Below, in pieces: positions 12,091 through 25,680 of a DNA stretch of 64,000 bases (position 1 is the first letter of the stretch; the number at the start of each line of letters is the position of its first letter). The notes beneath the pieces are model-generated. The model saw only the letters and a program-made list of their open reading frames with translations, was not told the origin of the DNA and did no database searches. The position numbers and the translations under genes were made by a program. The stretch is from the NCBI GenBank assembly GCA_023238725.1, contig CM041538.1, positions 13,266,880 through 13,330,879 of the forward strand, written 5' to 3'. This DNA comes from Scortum barcoo. Its lineage: Eukaryota; Chordata; Actinopteri; Centrarchiformes; Terapontidae.

Positions 12091-13849
12091 ATTATCTTTT
12101 CTTTCTATTCATCTGTCCCGTGATATATATATACTTACAAGCCTATACGGGTGTATAAATTTATATATAAATTTCCAAAGAGAAAAATAAAAAAGTAATT
12201 AGTCTCCTCAGTGTAATGTATGTTTCATAGGTTTCATGCAAACATGTTTCATGATGTTTATTATTCTAATTATAACTTGAGAACTGCTCTAAACACAAAC
12301 AGCATGCTGGCACTGCTTGTTGTGCATCAGGCTGGTGGTCTGTAACACACACTGTACCTTCAAAATCGGTTTAATTACTTTTGCACCTCCTGCTGTGTTG
12401 ACATACAACCGCAAAGCTCTCAGTTTGTTGGTTTCTGCTTTAGCACTCGAGCGACTAAACCTAACCAATGGTGAGGAGATACCAGGAAGGGGATTAACAA
12501 GAGGTGTGGAGAGCAAAGCTGTTGACCTTTCTGCAGGAAGCTCCCCTCTACAGCAATCAATGACAAACCATGTGTCGCTAATGCTGGCGGCACTTCAGTG
12601 TTCATTGTCACCTACAGTCTGTCTTGGATCATTTCCTGTGGCCAAACTTGTACATAGCAACAGATTTCCTGCAGGCCACATGGCCTTACAGCTACGCATG
12701 AGTCAAGTAACAGTAACTAGATATTGATATATGCCGACACTGTTTGAGGAAAGACTGCACCACGGTTGTAACTCACCTCCCGTTGAAATGAATCAGCCAC
12801 AAAATGCAACTCTTGCAGCACCGTCTCCTCCTACTCGTTTTCTTGCTAATGAGAGGGAAATATTGGGTCTGTGCTGATTTCTTGTGGGATCGAAAATGAC
12901 TTCATTTTCCTCCCAAATTGACCTAAGAACAACAGTAACATTTACCGGGGATATTTTCTCAGTCAAACCACGACTGCGAGACCACAAACAAAACTAAAAG
13001 TGTTAGTGGAAAGCACTGCAGACAAGCTATACTCTGTCTCTTGTGTTCTTAAAATCATGCACTCAGTGTGTGTATATACAGGCACATCTGTGTGTTTGGG
13101 CAGGATTGTCTGTGTGTGCATTCAAGTGTGGGTGTGTGTCAACCTGCAGTACACGTATATGTCACATACACATACTGGAAAAATGGGGAAAGCACTTTCT
13201 TTCAGCCAGAGAATAATTGGTCCCCAGAGCCATTATGAGCAACTCACCCATGTGAGGTAAGAGTACGGACTGACCAACACAAGCAAACACTAAGTGCCTC
13301 TATTATTGATGATCTACCTACAGAAAAAAAAAAAAAAAATCACTGGATTATTTTCAGCCATTGCCAACTTTTCCCGTAGTTAGAAAATGAAACACCCCAC
13401 ATCATAATTTACATAATTTCTATGTAATTGCTGTAATCTTCTACACAAAATACATGAATCTATATAATTACATCTACCTTAATGTCACATTTAAAGTGTG
13501 AATTTTTGAACTAATGTCTTTTCCCAAATAAAAACAGCATGTGCACAATTCATATAAACTTATTTGATAGTCCTCAATCTGTTTGCTACAGTATTTATAT
13601 TGCTGTATATGTACCTTCATACATATAATACACAGTATATTTTCAGTGTCAGCCCAGAGGGGACACAATATTTTTCTATACATTTCACAATTCAGCATAT
13701 GCCTTGAAAGATTTATAAGAACGTCAATTGTCTCAATTCTTGTTCCATTAATCCTTCACATGAGTTTGGCTGATTACTTTGTCGATGCAGTGCCTTGGAA
13801 GTAAGATGCAACTTTCGTGGGTGAGCTGCGGCACATGTGATTTACACTA

Positions 13850-14060
13850 TCGATCCAACATCCTGATTAGAATTTTTAATTAATGAAGGAGGCTAATTGC
13901 CTAGAGAGAGGAATCCGCCCGACCCTGAACGAGCCTGATGATTTGCGTTGCGGCACTGAGCCTAAGTTAATTGCTAGGCTGATTTGACTCGCCTTGCCAG
14001 AGATAATATGCTGTGCCACGTTTGAAAAATTGACCTCACTCGCTTCCTATTTAAAGATCA
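13850..14060. promoter_or_regulatory. Candidate conserved noncoding element
   Basis: This is a complex-sequence block with the motifs TTTTTAATTAATGA near 13875, GGCTAATTGCC near 13892 and TTAATTGCTAGG near 13967. It has no repeats and no usable frame. The several homeodomain-like cores at close spacing resemble vertebrate developmental enhancers. This is inference from texture only. Confidence 0.28.
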
Positions 14061-14479
14061 TACAAGCCTATGGCAAGACGGGAGTGGAGGAGAAGGGACC
14101 CCAGTGGTGTGGAGTTACGTACGTGTGAATTGGTGCCATAAACAACATGTAAAATGTACACCAGATTTTACCAAGCATGTGTGCCAAACATAACCAGTGT
14201 GTTTCTTGTTTACGTGATGGAAGTAAGATTCAGAGGGCTGGGAAATGGAAGAGGAGGGCTCTGCGACAGGCTCTGATACCTTGACAATAATCCCTGCTTT
14301 TCCCAGAGCAGGGTTAAGGGCCACTAGGGGTATTTCCACAGCCTAAAGGCCTTCCATTAACTATTAATCTTCTCCTGGAGAGCAGTGGGGGAACCGTGGA
14401 GTCACAGCTGCCATCACACTGCTTCATTTCTTTCCCTTACCCCCTTTTCCCCCCATTCTACTGTTTCCATTGGCAAACA

Positions 14480-14600
14480 GTCCACGCCTATGAGTCGGGC
14501 TAATTAATTTTAAATAAAATACATTGGTTATGCATAATTTATGCTTAAAGCCCAGAGCTACCGGTGTTAGACAAATACACAAACTCCATACTGAATTACC
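14480..14600. promoter_or_regulatory. Candidate conserved noncoding element
   Basis: A short block with GGGCTAATTAATTTTAAAT near 14498-14516 and TTATGCATAATTTATGC near 14527-14543, the latter an octamer-like palindromic motif. It is bordered by unremarkable sequence and is not repetitive. The regulatory role is inferred only from motif content. Confidence 0.25.
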
Positions 14601-16559
14601 AGCCTCTTGAGCCGAGAGGAAGAGCGCGGGTCCTTGGCGAGCTATCAAAGTCAACCCTTGCATTTTTTAAGGTTACGGTTATCCAAACCAAACAAACACA
14701 GTTGAATTTTAGCTGAAGAACAAGCATTAAAAGTGCCTGATGTTTTCATAGTGGGCTAGTTTGGATGGGAGAGAAAGGCACATAATTCCTGTACTGTGTA
14801 TCTGGTCAATAACAAAGGTTATTCATTGTAACCCCAGTGCTGTCAGCAGAAGAAATGGCCTAAGTAAGCTTTGTGGGCCTGGCCACTTACCTCTGCAGAA
14901 CAGAACCAGCTGTACCCTGACCAGTTATCCATAAAGCAGGTTCCTCAAGTAGAATCAGTGTGACAAGGTTAGAGAGCTTAATCTGTGCTCATAAAATATA
15001 GTTACAGTGTGTAAAAGTAGCTCTGTTTCACTCTATTTCATCCTATTTCGCCCTCCAATAGACTCTCTCTAGGACCTCAAAGGGTGCTTTCACTGCTTTC
15101 CTTAACACTAACATGACAGAATATCTGTGACCTTGGATCAAGCAAAAATGGTCGCTGCTACAATAGAGCTCTTCAGCAGTCAAGGGAGAGACAACAAAAG
15201 TCACACAAACCAAGCCAGAGTGATGCAAAACAAACCAACCTTAATAAGCCCAGAGGACAGGACCAAAAGAAACAATTTTCGTAACTTTAAAGAACTACAG
15301 TTTTTCATCGGCCCAGGGACAAAGTTTGGGTTTGGTAAAAGCATGTGCTGCTGCTGTCTCCATAAATGAGCAAGCAGCTAGACCACAGCAACAGATCATA
15401 CAACTAATTTTCTTACATTGCTGACTGACTGCCACAAAACTGTCATCGTAAACATCATTTTCATTTCTGTCCATCCTTATCTGCATTTTAATATACTAGT
15501 AACATCAGGGGTCATGAGCGAGTTCTCTGATGGTTCCAGCTGCACAGGCAGACCAGACGTACTTTTGCCCAATGATATATGTCCAGCTTTTGTACCCTCA
15601 CCAGGTCATTATCGTATTGGCTGACCATTTATGGCACAATCAGATTATGGTGGAGCATGAACCCCACCGGCTTAGCGGGCACATGAAGTACAGCCCTCTC
15701 GCTCTTGTCTGTAATAAGATAGAAATAAGGCCTAGGAGTGTACAAGAAAATAGAAATCTAAAATATTTCCATCATGAAGTAAAAGGTGGTAAAATGTGTC
15801 GCTAATGCTGTTTTCAAGTGCAGCGGAAAAATGTTTACCAGACAAAGAGAAAACTAAGTGCAGTTTGGCTTTAGAATATATTCAGTAAAGGCCACGGGCT
15901 TATGAAGCTGTCACTGGTCGTTGTCAGTGCATTTGTTGATTTAAGCCTCTGGCGGCCAGTGGTTTTGCCTCAGTTGTACCTGCTGACCTTCTTGAAAAAG
16001 CAGCTATGGACTTTGTTGGGGCTTGTACCCTGGCTTAGTAAAAAAACAGAGGAACATAAGAAACTTCCGCCTCTTTCCCAGCCTTCTCCTCCAGCTATTG
16101 GCATCCGAATTTGAAGCACTCTGCACAGGGCCTGAATTTACGGCCTACTGGAGCTGGGAGACGGGGGAAAGCACTCATTTCAGTGAGGAATGAAAGCACC
16201 GTCCAGATGGTTATTGTATGGTAACCAAGAAAAATACAAGACAACTTTTACCGAGCCACAGACCAGACTGCATAAATAGCCGTACGCATCACTCAAGTAA
16301 TATCTACAGTTCTGGCATGTGCTATTTTGGTTAAGCAAATTATTGTTGAAATTTCTTTTTCATTTCACTTTGAGGTGTCTTTTCCAGCAGCTGTTTCATC
16401 CGGCAGGCAGGACCAAAGCGATCTGACTGATGTCCTGCTGTGGACAAGCAAGAGAGGATCAGTTTTTATGAAGCGGCCCACCCAAGGAAGGAAACAAACA
16501 TATCATGAGATCCTTCATTGTTTTGATTCGAGTGACACATAAAGAATGACCATCTTCCA

Positions 16560-16970
16560 GCGAACTGCGGGCCGAGAAGGAGCGAGACAGACAGAAGAGG
16601 AGAAAGGGGCAGAGGGGGAGAAAAGTGGAGGAGGATGAAAAAGAAAGAAACATTTCCAAGCTGGCCTGGTTAATTGCACGGGATTGGAAACAGATGCACG
16701 GCCGCAGTGACGTTATCTGAGTAGACCTTGAAAGTCCTTCTGGTCGGAGGGGAAGGGAGGGTGGGGGGGTCGGAAGACTTGAGGAGGACGGCGATAGATA
16801 GGAGGGATGACAAAGAGAGAAAATAGGGAAGATCGCATGGTGCTGTGGCATGCAAGCAGGCAAAGGGGTAACAGATAATGAGGGGCAGGGCCGGTATCTG
16901 AGGCTTTGGTGGAGAAAGAAATCTACGAGAAATGACTGACATAAAGAAAATTGACTCAAAGTGAACTGGG
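16560..16970. repeat. Purine-rich low-complexity block with G-quadruplex motif
   Basis: The plus strand is strongly purine-rich, dominated by GAGA and GGAGG runs. At 16749-16769 it holds four G runs (GGGG, GGG, GGG, GGGGGGG) separated by loops of 1-2 bases, which meets the standard quadruplex pattern. The long minus-strand frame here (16459-16980) is Ser/Leu/Pro-rich and reflects the composition bias rather than a gene. Confidence 0.7.
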
Positions 16971-17629
16971 TTAAGCACACGGAGCAGTATGTTGATTTAT
17001 GTGCATTTTTGTTTTATATGCATTTTTCTCAATTTTCATCCATCTCTGAGGTGAAGCACCAGATATTAACACTCCACCTGTCTGATCAAATTAGGCCTTT
17101 TCTGCCACAGTGTTCGTCATTAATTAATTAGAATGTCTCCCTAATAATGTCAAGGCAGTAAATGAAGTTGTAACTGTATTTCAAAATCATTTTACAACGT
17201 AGACATGTTCCCTCCCACCTGTGAGTCCATTACCAGGTGAGATAACAGAAGATGGGTCTTTAGTTAGTTAGTTTATTCTAAATTCAAGTTACCATTTTCA
17301 GAGCAGCTTTGCAATGTAATCAGTCCCTTTAGAGTTTAACTGGATTTCCAGTGTCAGGCAGCAAGAAAACCTATGTTTAAAAGAGATATATTATAAGATA
17401 TTTTACAGTGCACACATAGAAACTGAGCTATAAATTGGCAGCAGCACTAATATTCTCCAACTACTTCAAGTGCTCTCTCTCTCATAAATACACAAACACG
17501 GTCACCTCACTCACAAACACAACCTGACTCCCAAGTTACCTTTGAATCTGACCTTTATCCATTAAAAGGTTTTTGGTTCAGTTTCTGAGGGAAGCCACCT
17601 CCTGCGCCAGGATTGTATGATTTGTGATT

Positions 17630-17830
17630 AGTGGGTGGATCTTAGAGTGATGGGGCCCCAGGGCCCTCACTCTTATAATTACACTCCATCCCCGGGGAGG
17701 GACCCTAGAGTGACTGCGATTTAGCTCCCATTTTTACCAGGTCAGACTCGGCGATTGAGCACATCCTGTACCCTGCCAATGGCCCTTTCCTTTTAAAGCG
17801 CGATTCCCTAGGACCTTGGGACACAGGGAC
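17630..17830. promoter_or_regulatory. Candidate conserved noncoding element
   Basis: A complex block of higher GC than its flanks. It holds a GGGGCCCCAGGGCCC palindromic segment near 17653, CCCCGGGGAGGG near 17691 and GCGATTTAGCTCCC near 17718. It has no recognisable coding frame or repeat relation. Included because it stands out from its surroundings; function unknown. Confidence 0.22.
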
Positions 17831-20800
17831 TAGCTCCACATTACCAGCAGGCACCTGTTCTCCAACCTACTTTGAGGCTGTGAGGCCATCACTATCAGGC
17901 TGCTATCCCTGATTTTAAATAACCATCAAATGTGCGAGAATCTGGAGGCATTTCTTTCCCAACCCTTTGTGAATAAGACACTACCAATATTTTCTTCATC
18001 ATTTGACAATGCAGGCAATGTGTTTTATGTTTTACAAGCCAAATGTTTGCTATCCTGGTGATATGCCCAAACCTGAAACACTCTGTATCAACAGTCTGAA
18101 AACAGATTGTGGAGAAAAGAGAAAACGAGGAAGAAGAAAATGTAGAGCACAATAAATCTTGCAGTTAGGCAGAAATGTTAAACAGATGTGTTAAGATTCC
18201 TTCAGCACTTGAGGTTTGGTAATCCGAGGGAAAACATACTGTTTCACTGTAGAGGATGTGTAAACACCGATTACAACAAGAGGCATTATTATTTAGATAA
18301 TAATATAATACTAAAGCAACAATAAAATGATCCTTCAGAGCAGCATTAAATGTTTTGCATAAATGATTCCAGCAATGCAAACTGCCAAGATGGCAAATCC
18401 ATCCTGAGGATAAGTTACACTTCATCTTCCACAAGATCTTCTTTCATATTTCTTCAGATTTCTATTCCTTTAAAGCATACACTCATACATGCCACTTCAT
18501 TAAGAGCTTTGCTATTAAATGCTGGGCATACTGCAGCTCCCACAGCACGGAAAACCCACACATTACGTAAGTCTCCCTTGGCTTCTATTTACATTGGAAG
18601 GATCTGTTTTAATTTCAATTTATGTTATATTACACAGCACGTCAGCAGGGCTTTCATTGAAAAATCATTACATTTGGCCCATCTAAGGGGGTGCGCGGTA
18701 ATTGCTCCAAAACTGCTCTCAAGTGGAGGTCCTTGGGAGAGGGGTTCTCTTTGCAGGCTGTGTGTTTTTCATGTCAGTTTAATTAATCACACATATATCC
18801 CGTCCTTAATCCCCTTCACGTACCAACACTGGGAAACATCTATACGAGCCTGGTTTGAAGGGTTCTAGCTATTGTTTAGTGGAGCAGGCTAATCAAGCCC
18901 ACGTCCAGGGTCTGAAAATGGATTTTGGAAAATGCACTCACTCTAGATTTAACTGGTCAAACAAAATCAAATTTGAAATATTGTCAATATAACTGGAGGA
19001 AAATCTAATTTCCTGTAATACGGTTCCTTTTACATCTTAACCTTCAGTGTTCTCAGTGCGTCTTTCACATTTTCCCTTATGCAGCTTAAAAATTAGATAA
19101 AACTTTATTTCCCTGCATTGTATAACCTTATTTATCAACTGGACGTGCATTATTTGAAGCAACATCATGCTTATGTGTTAAATATCCATGCCATTTCATA
19201 TGAGTGCAGCATTACATCAAATGGAAAATTATAGATGCTTTATGGATAATTTAATTTCCTGTGATTCAGCATGAAATGTTTCTTTTATGTTTGGACATTT
19301 AATGATGTGAACTAGAAGTTAAAAATGAAGTTCTGTGGGTCTGAAGAAAACTTGGCAATACCACTCGACAAGCCTTCGTAGTAATGACCTGAGACTGTTG
19401 CATTAGTGCTTCAACTGTGCAATGACAATACACTAAATCTGAATCTGACAAATACGGCCGCATATGGAGGTACATTTTCAGGCACACAACAGCCAAGAGA
19501 AATTAAACAAAGTGGAATTTTTATTAATTCCATATTTGATTGCGTAAGATTGTAGCTGACATGTTTATCATTAAATCAATCACTAGTTTTACTCAGTATC
19601 TACTAAAACCCACCAGTGGATTGTGCAGTATCACATAGATGCTGGCAAAAGTTAGAAAATCTTTTGAAAGACCAAGCACCACTTTTAATCAGCTTTTCAA
19701 AGGAAAACTTTTCTCCCTCTGTCCAACACTGACAGCCACTGCGTACACAAGTTTGAATTGCTGGTGCTTGCATCTCATAAGAAAACTTGAGTGTGATCAA
19801 AAGAACATGAATGGAGTTTTAAGTCTCTTTAGTTGGATGCTTGGATGAACAAGGGCAAGATGAAGGTGTCCTTAACCACTGCATCATACTGCTTCATTTC
19901 CCACAATTAAAATAGCTTTTCTCTTCCCTTTTTATTCCTCATCTAGATCAAATGTGGGAATAAAAAGAAGAAACTATAAAATTCTGACAGATTGCATTTT
20001 CTTTCATTTCTGAAACAGTCTGTGGCACATCTTATACACTCTTCTTCTTTAAACATTAAACACAAGCTTAAGGCTCCACTATACTCTGCCGGTCCCAGAC
20101 GGGCCATTACAAAGTTGCACTGTGTCTGCAGGCTGGGAGACAATGTGTGGCTTCTATGGCATCATTTGTCTCCTGAATGCCCAAGCATGTTGACAACATA
20201 GACTTAACCTCGGGAGCCAGTGTCAAGCTGATGCTATTAATTTATGTCCAGGAGGAAGCCTCTTTGTCACTGATAGCAGCAGCCACCGCTCCTCTGTTGA
20301 TTCTCAGAGACAGGAGCTGCTGATTTGGTCACAGCACTTCAGCAGTTCTGGACAACAATTTTTTTTTATGGATTGTCCATGTGACGGATTGTTTAAGGAC
20401 AGCATCATCAATTCAACAAATAGCAGTATTGATTCTACAAAAATAAAGATATATTTGCCTCCATGCATGTGTCTTTGTTAGTGCTAATATTTTTAGAAAA
20501 TGGATGAAATATGTCCCACAATTTTCCCAAGTTACTGGCCCAGAATTAACATTGAATTACTCTGTGTTGTGTAGAAAAATAAAACATTTAGACAGTATTT
20601 TTAAAGATGTTTTCAGTTACAGCCACAGATGACGACAGACACCTCAATGTTCATTTTTCCTCCATATTTACATGGGTTTTTAATGTTGGTGCAGGCTGTT
20701 TTTGCCAACTTTTATTCAACTCGAAAATGTTTTGCTGGGAAGTGAGCGGAGAGAAGGATCCACAGATTCATTTTATGCAGTTAGTATGCTGAGATGTGAG

Positions 20801-21124
20801 ACGCTTTAAATATTCAAAGGCAGATGCTTGCATTTTAGCCCTTAAGAGCAGATTGACTCACAAATCTCCCTGCCTCTCCCTTGGCAGATGTTTAGAGCGC
20901 TTGATGTTTCATGGCTCCACTGTACAGCAATTGACTATAGTACATAACCTTATTTTATCCACACTATTCACAAGCCATTTGAAAGGTAACAAAGTAAGGG
21001 AAGGTGCATAGTATAGTATTAGTAGTAAGTATAAAAGATATTTGCATAGCTTAATTTCAAAATCTTGAGTCTCATTTAAACATTGTTGTGTTTTGCTGAT
21101 TTAGATTCATCCAGTTTGAAACGG

Positions 21125-21353
21125 GAGGTACCCAGTGTAGCGCTAACCTGCTGCTAACAAGCACTTCCACTAGAGCAGCTGGGGTATGGGTGTCTTGCTC
21201 AAGAGCACCCTGAGCAGCTATATTCTAAGCGTGGGAGGACTCATTCATGTTTCTCTCCCAGATGTTCCCAGTTGACATTAGAAGAAACACCGGCAATCCT
21301 TTTGTCACAGGCCTACTTCTCTGACCTTTAGACTGCCATGTCTGCCGCCTCCT
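21125..21353 (-). mobile_element. tRNA-derived SINE, near full length, decayed
   Basis: On the minus strand the element starts near 21353 with GCGGCAG and a degenerate A-box region (TGGCAGTCTAAAGGTCAGAG). GCCTGTGAC...AAGGATTGCCGG follows, matching the head just before a mutated B box. The body has ACATGAATGAG, and the tail has GGGTGCTCTTGAGCAAGACACC and CCCCAGCTGCTC. The order is the same as in the two SINE fragments at 4380-4660, so these look like one family. The B box is badly eroded. Confidence 0.5.
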
Positions 21354-24300
21354 CCTGTGCAGAATTTACCTCCAATCTTCACTTCGCAAACAGCCCGCTC
21401 TGCCCAGAAATAGCCCCGTTCTCACCAGAGGATTCAAATCTCATCATTAAACTCTTACATTTATCCTTCACTAAGCTTCTATATACCTTCGTCTTTCCTA
21501 TGAGTTCCCATTGGGTACTAGCAACATCTGTTTCCTCTCTTTACCACAGCGTCCCACCAGACACTCACTGAAGTACAGTGCCCACCACCTAGAACACATC
21601 TCAAACACACTTCTCCATACGCGCAGTGAGCCGTTAATCTGGGTGCCCGTATACTTTTGCAAACTTTCTCACTTTGCAACTAAAGCAACTGCAGTATGAG
21701 CGTCTGGAAGACATCCAGCATCTCTGCCCCCATCTGCACTGTCTCTAATGCGCTGAATTGCAGACTCCCGCTGAACGTCGACATGTCTCCCTGGCAGAGA
21801 ATCGGCTCTATTTTCCTCTAACCGGAGAGAAAAAAAGAAACCTGGGAGTGAAGGAGAGCAAAAACACACGGTAGTAGGTCAGAGGTCCTCAAGGAGTGAT
21901 GAATGAGCAAATAAATATGTGTCTGGGATCTGGGCCTCATAGAACAGCATTCCGTTCCACATTCCCCTACTGGAGATCATGCTCATGACAGGATTCCTAG
22001 GAACATCGCACAAGACTTTAGCAAAGGTTTACCCCAAACTTGGAGCAGATCCATAAAATATAGGCGGAGAAAATATGTGACATGCTCTGCTGTAATTCCA
22101 TGCGATGTGTTTCACACTGACTGAAAAGCTGTTACCGTGTCACTCTTCCCTGTGAGTGAGTTCACTCCCGTCCTATACAAACCAGAACTAGCTCAGCGCC
22201 TCTTTATGCTCATCTCATGTGTCTCGTAGGATTCAGGTTTGACATGTGGAGCGCAGTCTAAGTTTCAGTGTACACTTACAGTAGCTACTGGTTATTTGTG
22301 GCGTGTTTCAGTATGGACACAGTTTTACATCAGCTCATCTGTCATGATATGTTTCTGCTCTGTCCGACCTCTCAAAATCCACCTGTTGTCACATCAAACC
22401 TGTGGTCGGAAAAACTTTTGGAGATGGCGCCCTCTGTTGAAAATACTTCCCCTTGTTATTTATTTGCATTGTTGTAATTGGGATTTAAGTGATTTTCATT
22501 CTGACTTGTACTTGTAATTACATTTGAAATGAAGCCACAGTAGTTTGTGATGCTTCTTTTTTTTTAAATGCAATCAATACATTTTAATATTTCAAAACAA
22601 ATTTTTTTTACTTCATATTCTTTTCACATATTTTACAGTGTAGTTTACAGTAGTAGCCAATGGGCTTGTAAAGCTTGTTTAAAACCTTGCACTTGATGTA
22701 CGGGGAAACATCAAAATATACTTTACTAAGATTAAAATTTGTTGACAATTTCAATAACAGACGGAAGGAAGAGGTAAATTCTACATTTTCATTTCACCAG
22801 AATCCACCATTTACTAACACTGTAAATGAATTTACTCAAAAACGAAACGCACAAAAACGAGCCGTGCATAAGTTACAGCAGGATGGTGTAACGAGCAAAA
22901 GACCATCTTTAAGCACAAGGGCCGGGTTAAAGCTGTCATGATGACAAACACCCACTGAGGTGCCATTCAGCACATTAGTGAATCCTTATAAGCTCCAGGG
23001 AGGCTGTTCAGTAGTTAGCCTTGACCTCTGACTTCCCAGTGGTGGAGGTTGTGCAGAAAGGTAACTTCTCCGCTATAGATCAATATGGTGCTGCAAATAA
23101 CAGTCACACAAGTCTATATCCATATGGTGCTGCATCACTTATGACATCAATTTCAAATGTTGCATCTGTGCCAAGACAGAGAGCTGGCAGCTCGTGTCAA
23201 TTACCAGCATGGAGTCTCTGTACCATTAAACATGCCTGGATGGACTAAGCTCTTACTTGTGTGCCAGATACCACACACAGATTTTAAGACCTTTAACGGC
23301 TTCATCACCATCCAGCATAAAGAATGGGGAGGGGGGTGAGATGGTGACTTCCTCAAGTGGTCACAGCCAGCTTGTTTGCTAATCTGTTTATGTTAAGTTC
23401 CTTCATTTATCAAAGAAGCAAAAGGAAGATTCCCTCCATGCTGTTCAGCGTGCAGTCAATCCTAACCTGGCATTTGGTTGTTTAGTAAAAGCCTGCCAGA
23501 GTCCCCATGAGTGCTAATGTAGGTGAGGAGGTACCTAAGGAGGACTGGGCATAAGAACCTGCCAAGAGATTATCAGTTCATCTGCAGCACTTTGCAGATT
23601 CATAGAGAGGTGAGAAAAGTGGGTGGCACCAATCCATGTGGAGAGAAACTGAGAATGTACAACCTGCCTATACAGGCTGTTGCAGTGGTCAGGCTTCCTT
23701 ATATACGAATATATATTCAATGGAAAGCATACTGTGTCTCAAATTCTGACAATTTGACAATTTTGCAAGACTTTTGATGGCATACAGTAAAGACGCAGCT
23801 GTCATTTCCTTTGTGTTTTGGGCCCAAAAGGAAGAAGGCATTGGCTACGCCAGATGTCAAGTAGCCACTTTCTTGAAGCTGCTGAAAAAGTAATCTCTAC
23901 CCCACTAGAAAAAATGAAAAACTGAAGTTCAAATAAACTAGTGAAAGCTCTGTGCAGATAACTTACTGGAAGAGAAAGTGAGAAATTGAGGAGGATATCC
24001 ATAACATAGGCCCCTGTGAAATAAGTCTCTAAGTCTTTTTTTACAAATCCAGCCAAGGTTACCCTCCAGGAGAAATGTGTATTTAAATGTTCCTTAGAAG
24101 TGCACATCATAATGTTTTACTCAGCAAAGGAAAAGTTTATTTAGTTCAATAAAATGCTGCCTAAGATTTAATTTCCATTTTTTAAAAAATCACTGCCTTC
24201 ATCATTCAGTCTTTCTGTGTGGTGTCTGTACAGTATTTTCAGCCAAGGGCTTTTGTTACATACTGCCCTTTAACACACATTCTCTTATTTTTTTCATGTT

Positions 24301-25369
24301 GTGCCTTCATTGATTAGATTAAGCAAGTAAGTAAGATAGGTTACCCTTTGATTATTCAGTAAATTGTAAGACCTCATTTACTTTTATATTTTAGTATTTA
24401 ATCTTTTTTTTTTTCGTTCCAAAACAAAGAATCTGACATTCACGATTCAACATGGTATGACCTGATGACAACACACTGTTCAGAAAAGTCTGTGGTACAG
24501 TCACGGTACATTAGCGATTTGTAAGAAACTCTCAACAAATGTTCATGATAAATGATGTGATAATCACTCTCATACCAGCAATTACTTTGTCAGTGCAGAT
24601 GTCACATTTTTCACTCATTTTCAGCTCAAACTCTCAAATGAATTTTACAGCACTTTGCAAACTTCTGCAATGTCAAATTCAGCTCAAATTGAACTTTACA
24701 GATGGAGATGCTGTCTAAGATTATTGATAGACATCATTATTTAAACATGGTGCAAAACAAAAGTGCAGAGTCAAACATTTTCACATCAGCAGATTAAGCC
24801 GATAACGTCAGAGAGGCAAAAAGAAAGTTTCTCTATGTTGGGAGAGCGGAGCATCCTGAACGAGGAGGAAAGCAAACTGGAAGGACATGAAAGCCAATCC
24901 TTTGACTTTCAAATAAATGAGAAATATCAAATATGTAGTCCTGTTTTATTTAAGACAGTGCCAGTGCAATGCTAAATAGTTCCCCCGCTATACACTAAAG
25001 CCCTGGCCAGAAACATGATTTGCTCAAAACCCCTTTTTCTCTACCCATTCTTTTCAAAAATATAATCCTGAATACTTAAATATGCTATCAATTTGTTGCG
25101 GGTTAGTTCCAGTGTGTGTTTTTGGCAAGGGTTTTTGTGGGTGGCAGACAGACAAGTCTGAGAAAAAAAAAAGGGGGGAGAAAAACAGAGTATTTTGGTC
25201 TTGGACAGCAGAGCAGTAGTTAGGAAGCAGCTACAAGAAGCCGACTCTCCCTCAAGTAATGAACTGGGCCTTTTTTTTCTTTTGCTTCGGAGCTTTTGTT
25301 GCCAATTTGGTGGTGCCTGTGGGAGGCAGTTTTTTTTCTCCCTCTTCTATTTTTCTTCTCTCCATCTCA

Positions 25370-25680
25370 AAGTAAAATCACCTGGGATGTAATTAATTAA
25401 TTAGAATCAGTGCGCCAGGCTGGGGGGTGGGGGTGCTGGGCACATGTGTTTTCGTGGTGCGCTGTGGTCGATGTGTTCCGGGTGATTGGGATTAATAACA
25501 GGGGGCCAATTTGAACTGGGAATCGGTGTGCTTAATAGACATGGGGGATGTATGGGGGGAAGTGGAGGAGGAAGGAGGGGGATTCAGGGGTGCACAGACC
25601 CCCCAGCCGCTCGAACAAAGAGACCTTTGTAAAGGGGGGCATATTACAGTATGCACTTTACTTTAGGACATCAGATCCCA
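25370..25680. promoter_or_regulatory. Candidate conserved noncoding element, G-rich
   Basis: This opens with TAATTAATTAATTAG at about 25390-25404, then runs into a G-rich stretch with many G3-G6 runs between 25420 and 25640. It includes GGTGATTGGGATTAATAAC near 25480, with a GGATTA bicoid/Otx-type core. It has no coding frame. The pairing of homeodomain cores with GC-rich sequence suggests a regulatory block; conservation is untested. Confidence 0.27.

Larger units (their letters stand above)
12089..21124. other. Noncoding stretch, no gene recognised
   Basis: No supportable gene. Contents are listed separately: enhancer-like blocks near 13.85-14.06, 14.48-14.60 and 17.63-17.83 kb, and a purine-rich block at 16.56-16.97 kb containing a G-quadruplex motif. 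An A run sits at about 13325-13340. The longest frames (12317-12727 and 18350-18868 on plus, 16459-16980 on minus) look like random or low-complexity translations. Confidence 0.5.

Noticed and set aside
12157..12174. Perfect 18-bp AT palindrome
   Set aside because: All A/T in an extremely AT-rich block, where such palindromes are expected.
12317..12727. Plus-strand frame of 136 codons
   Set aside because: No recognisable family; could be chance in a moderately GC segment.
16459..16980. Minus-strand frame of 173 codons
   Set aside because: Ser/Leu/Pro-rich translation of a purine-rich tract; composition explains it.
18350..18868. Plus-strand frame of 172 codons
   Set aside because: No domain, no composition typical of a protein, no splice or start context; judged random.
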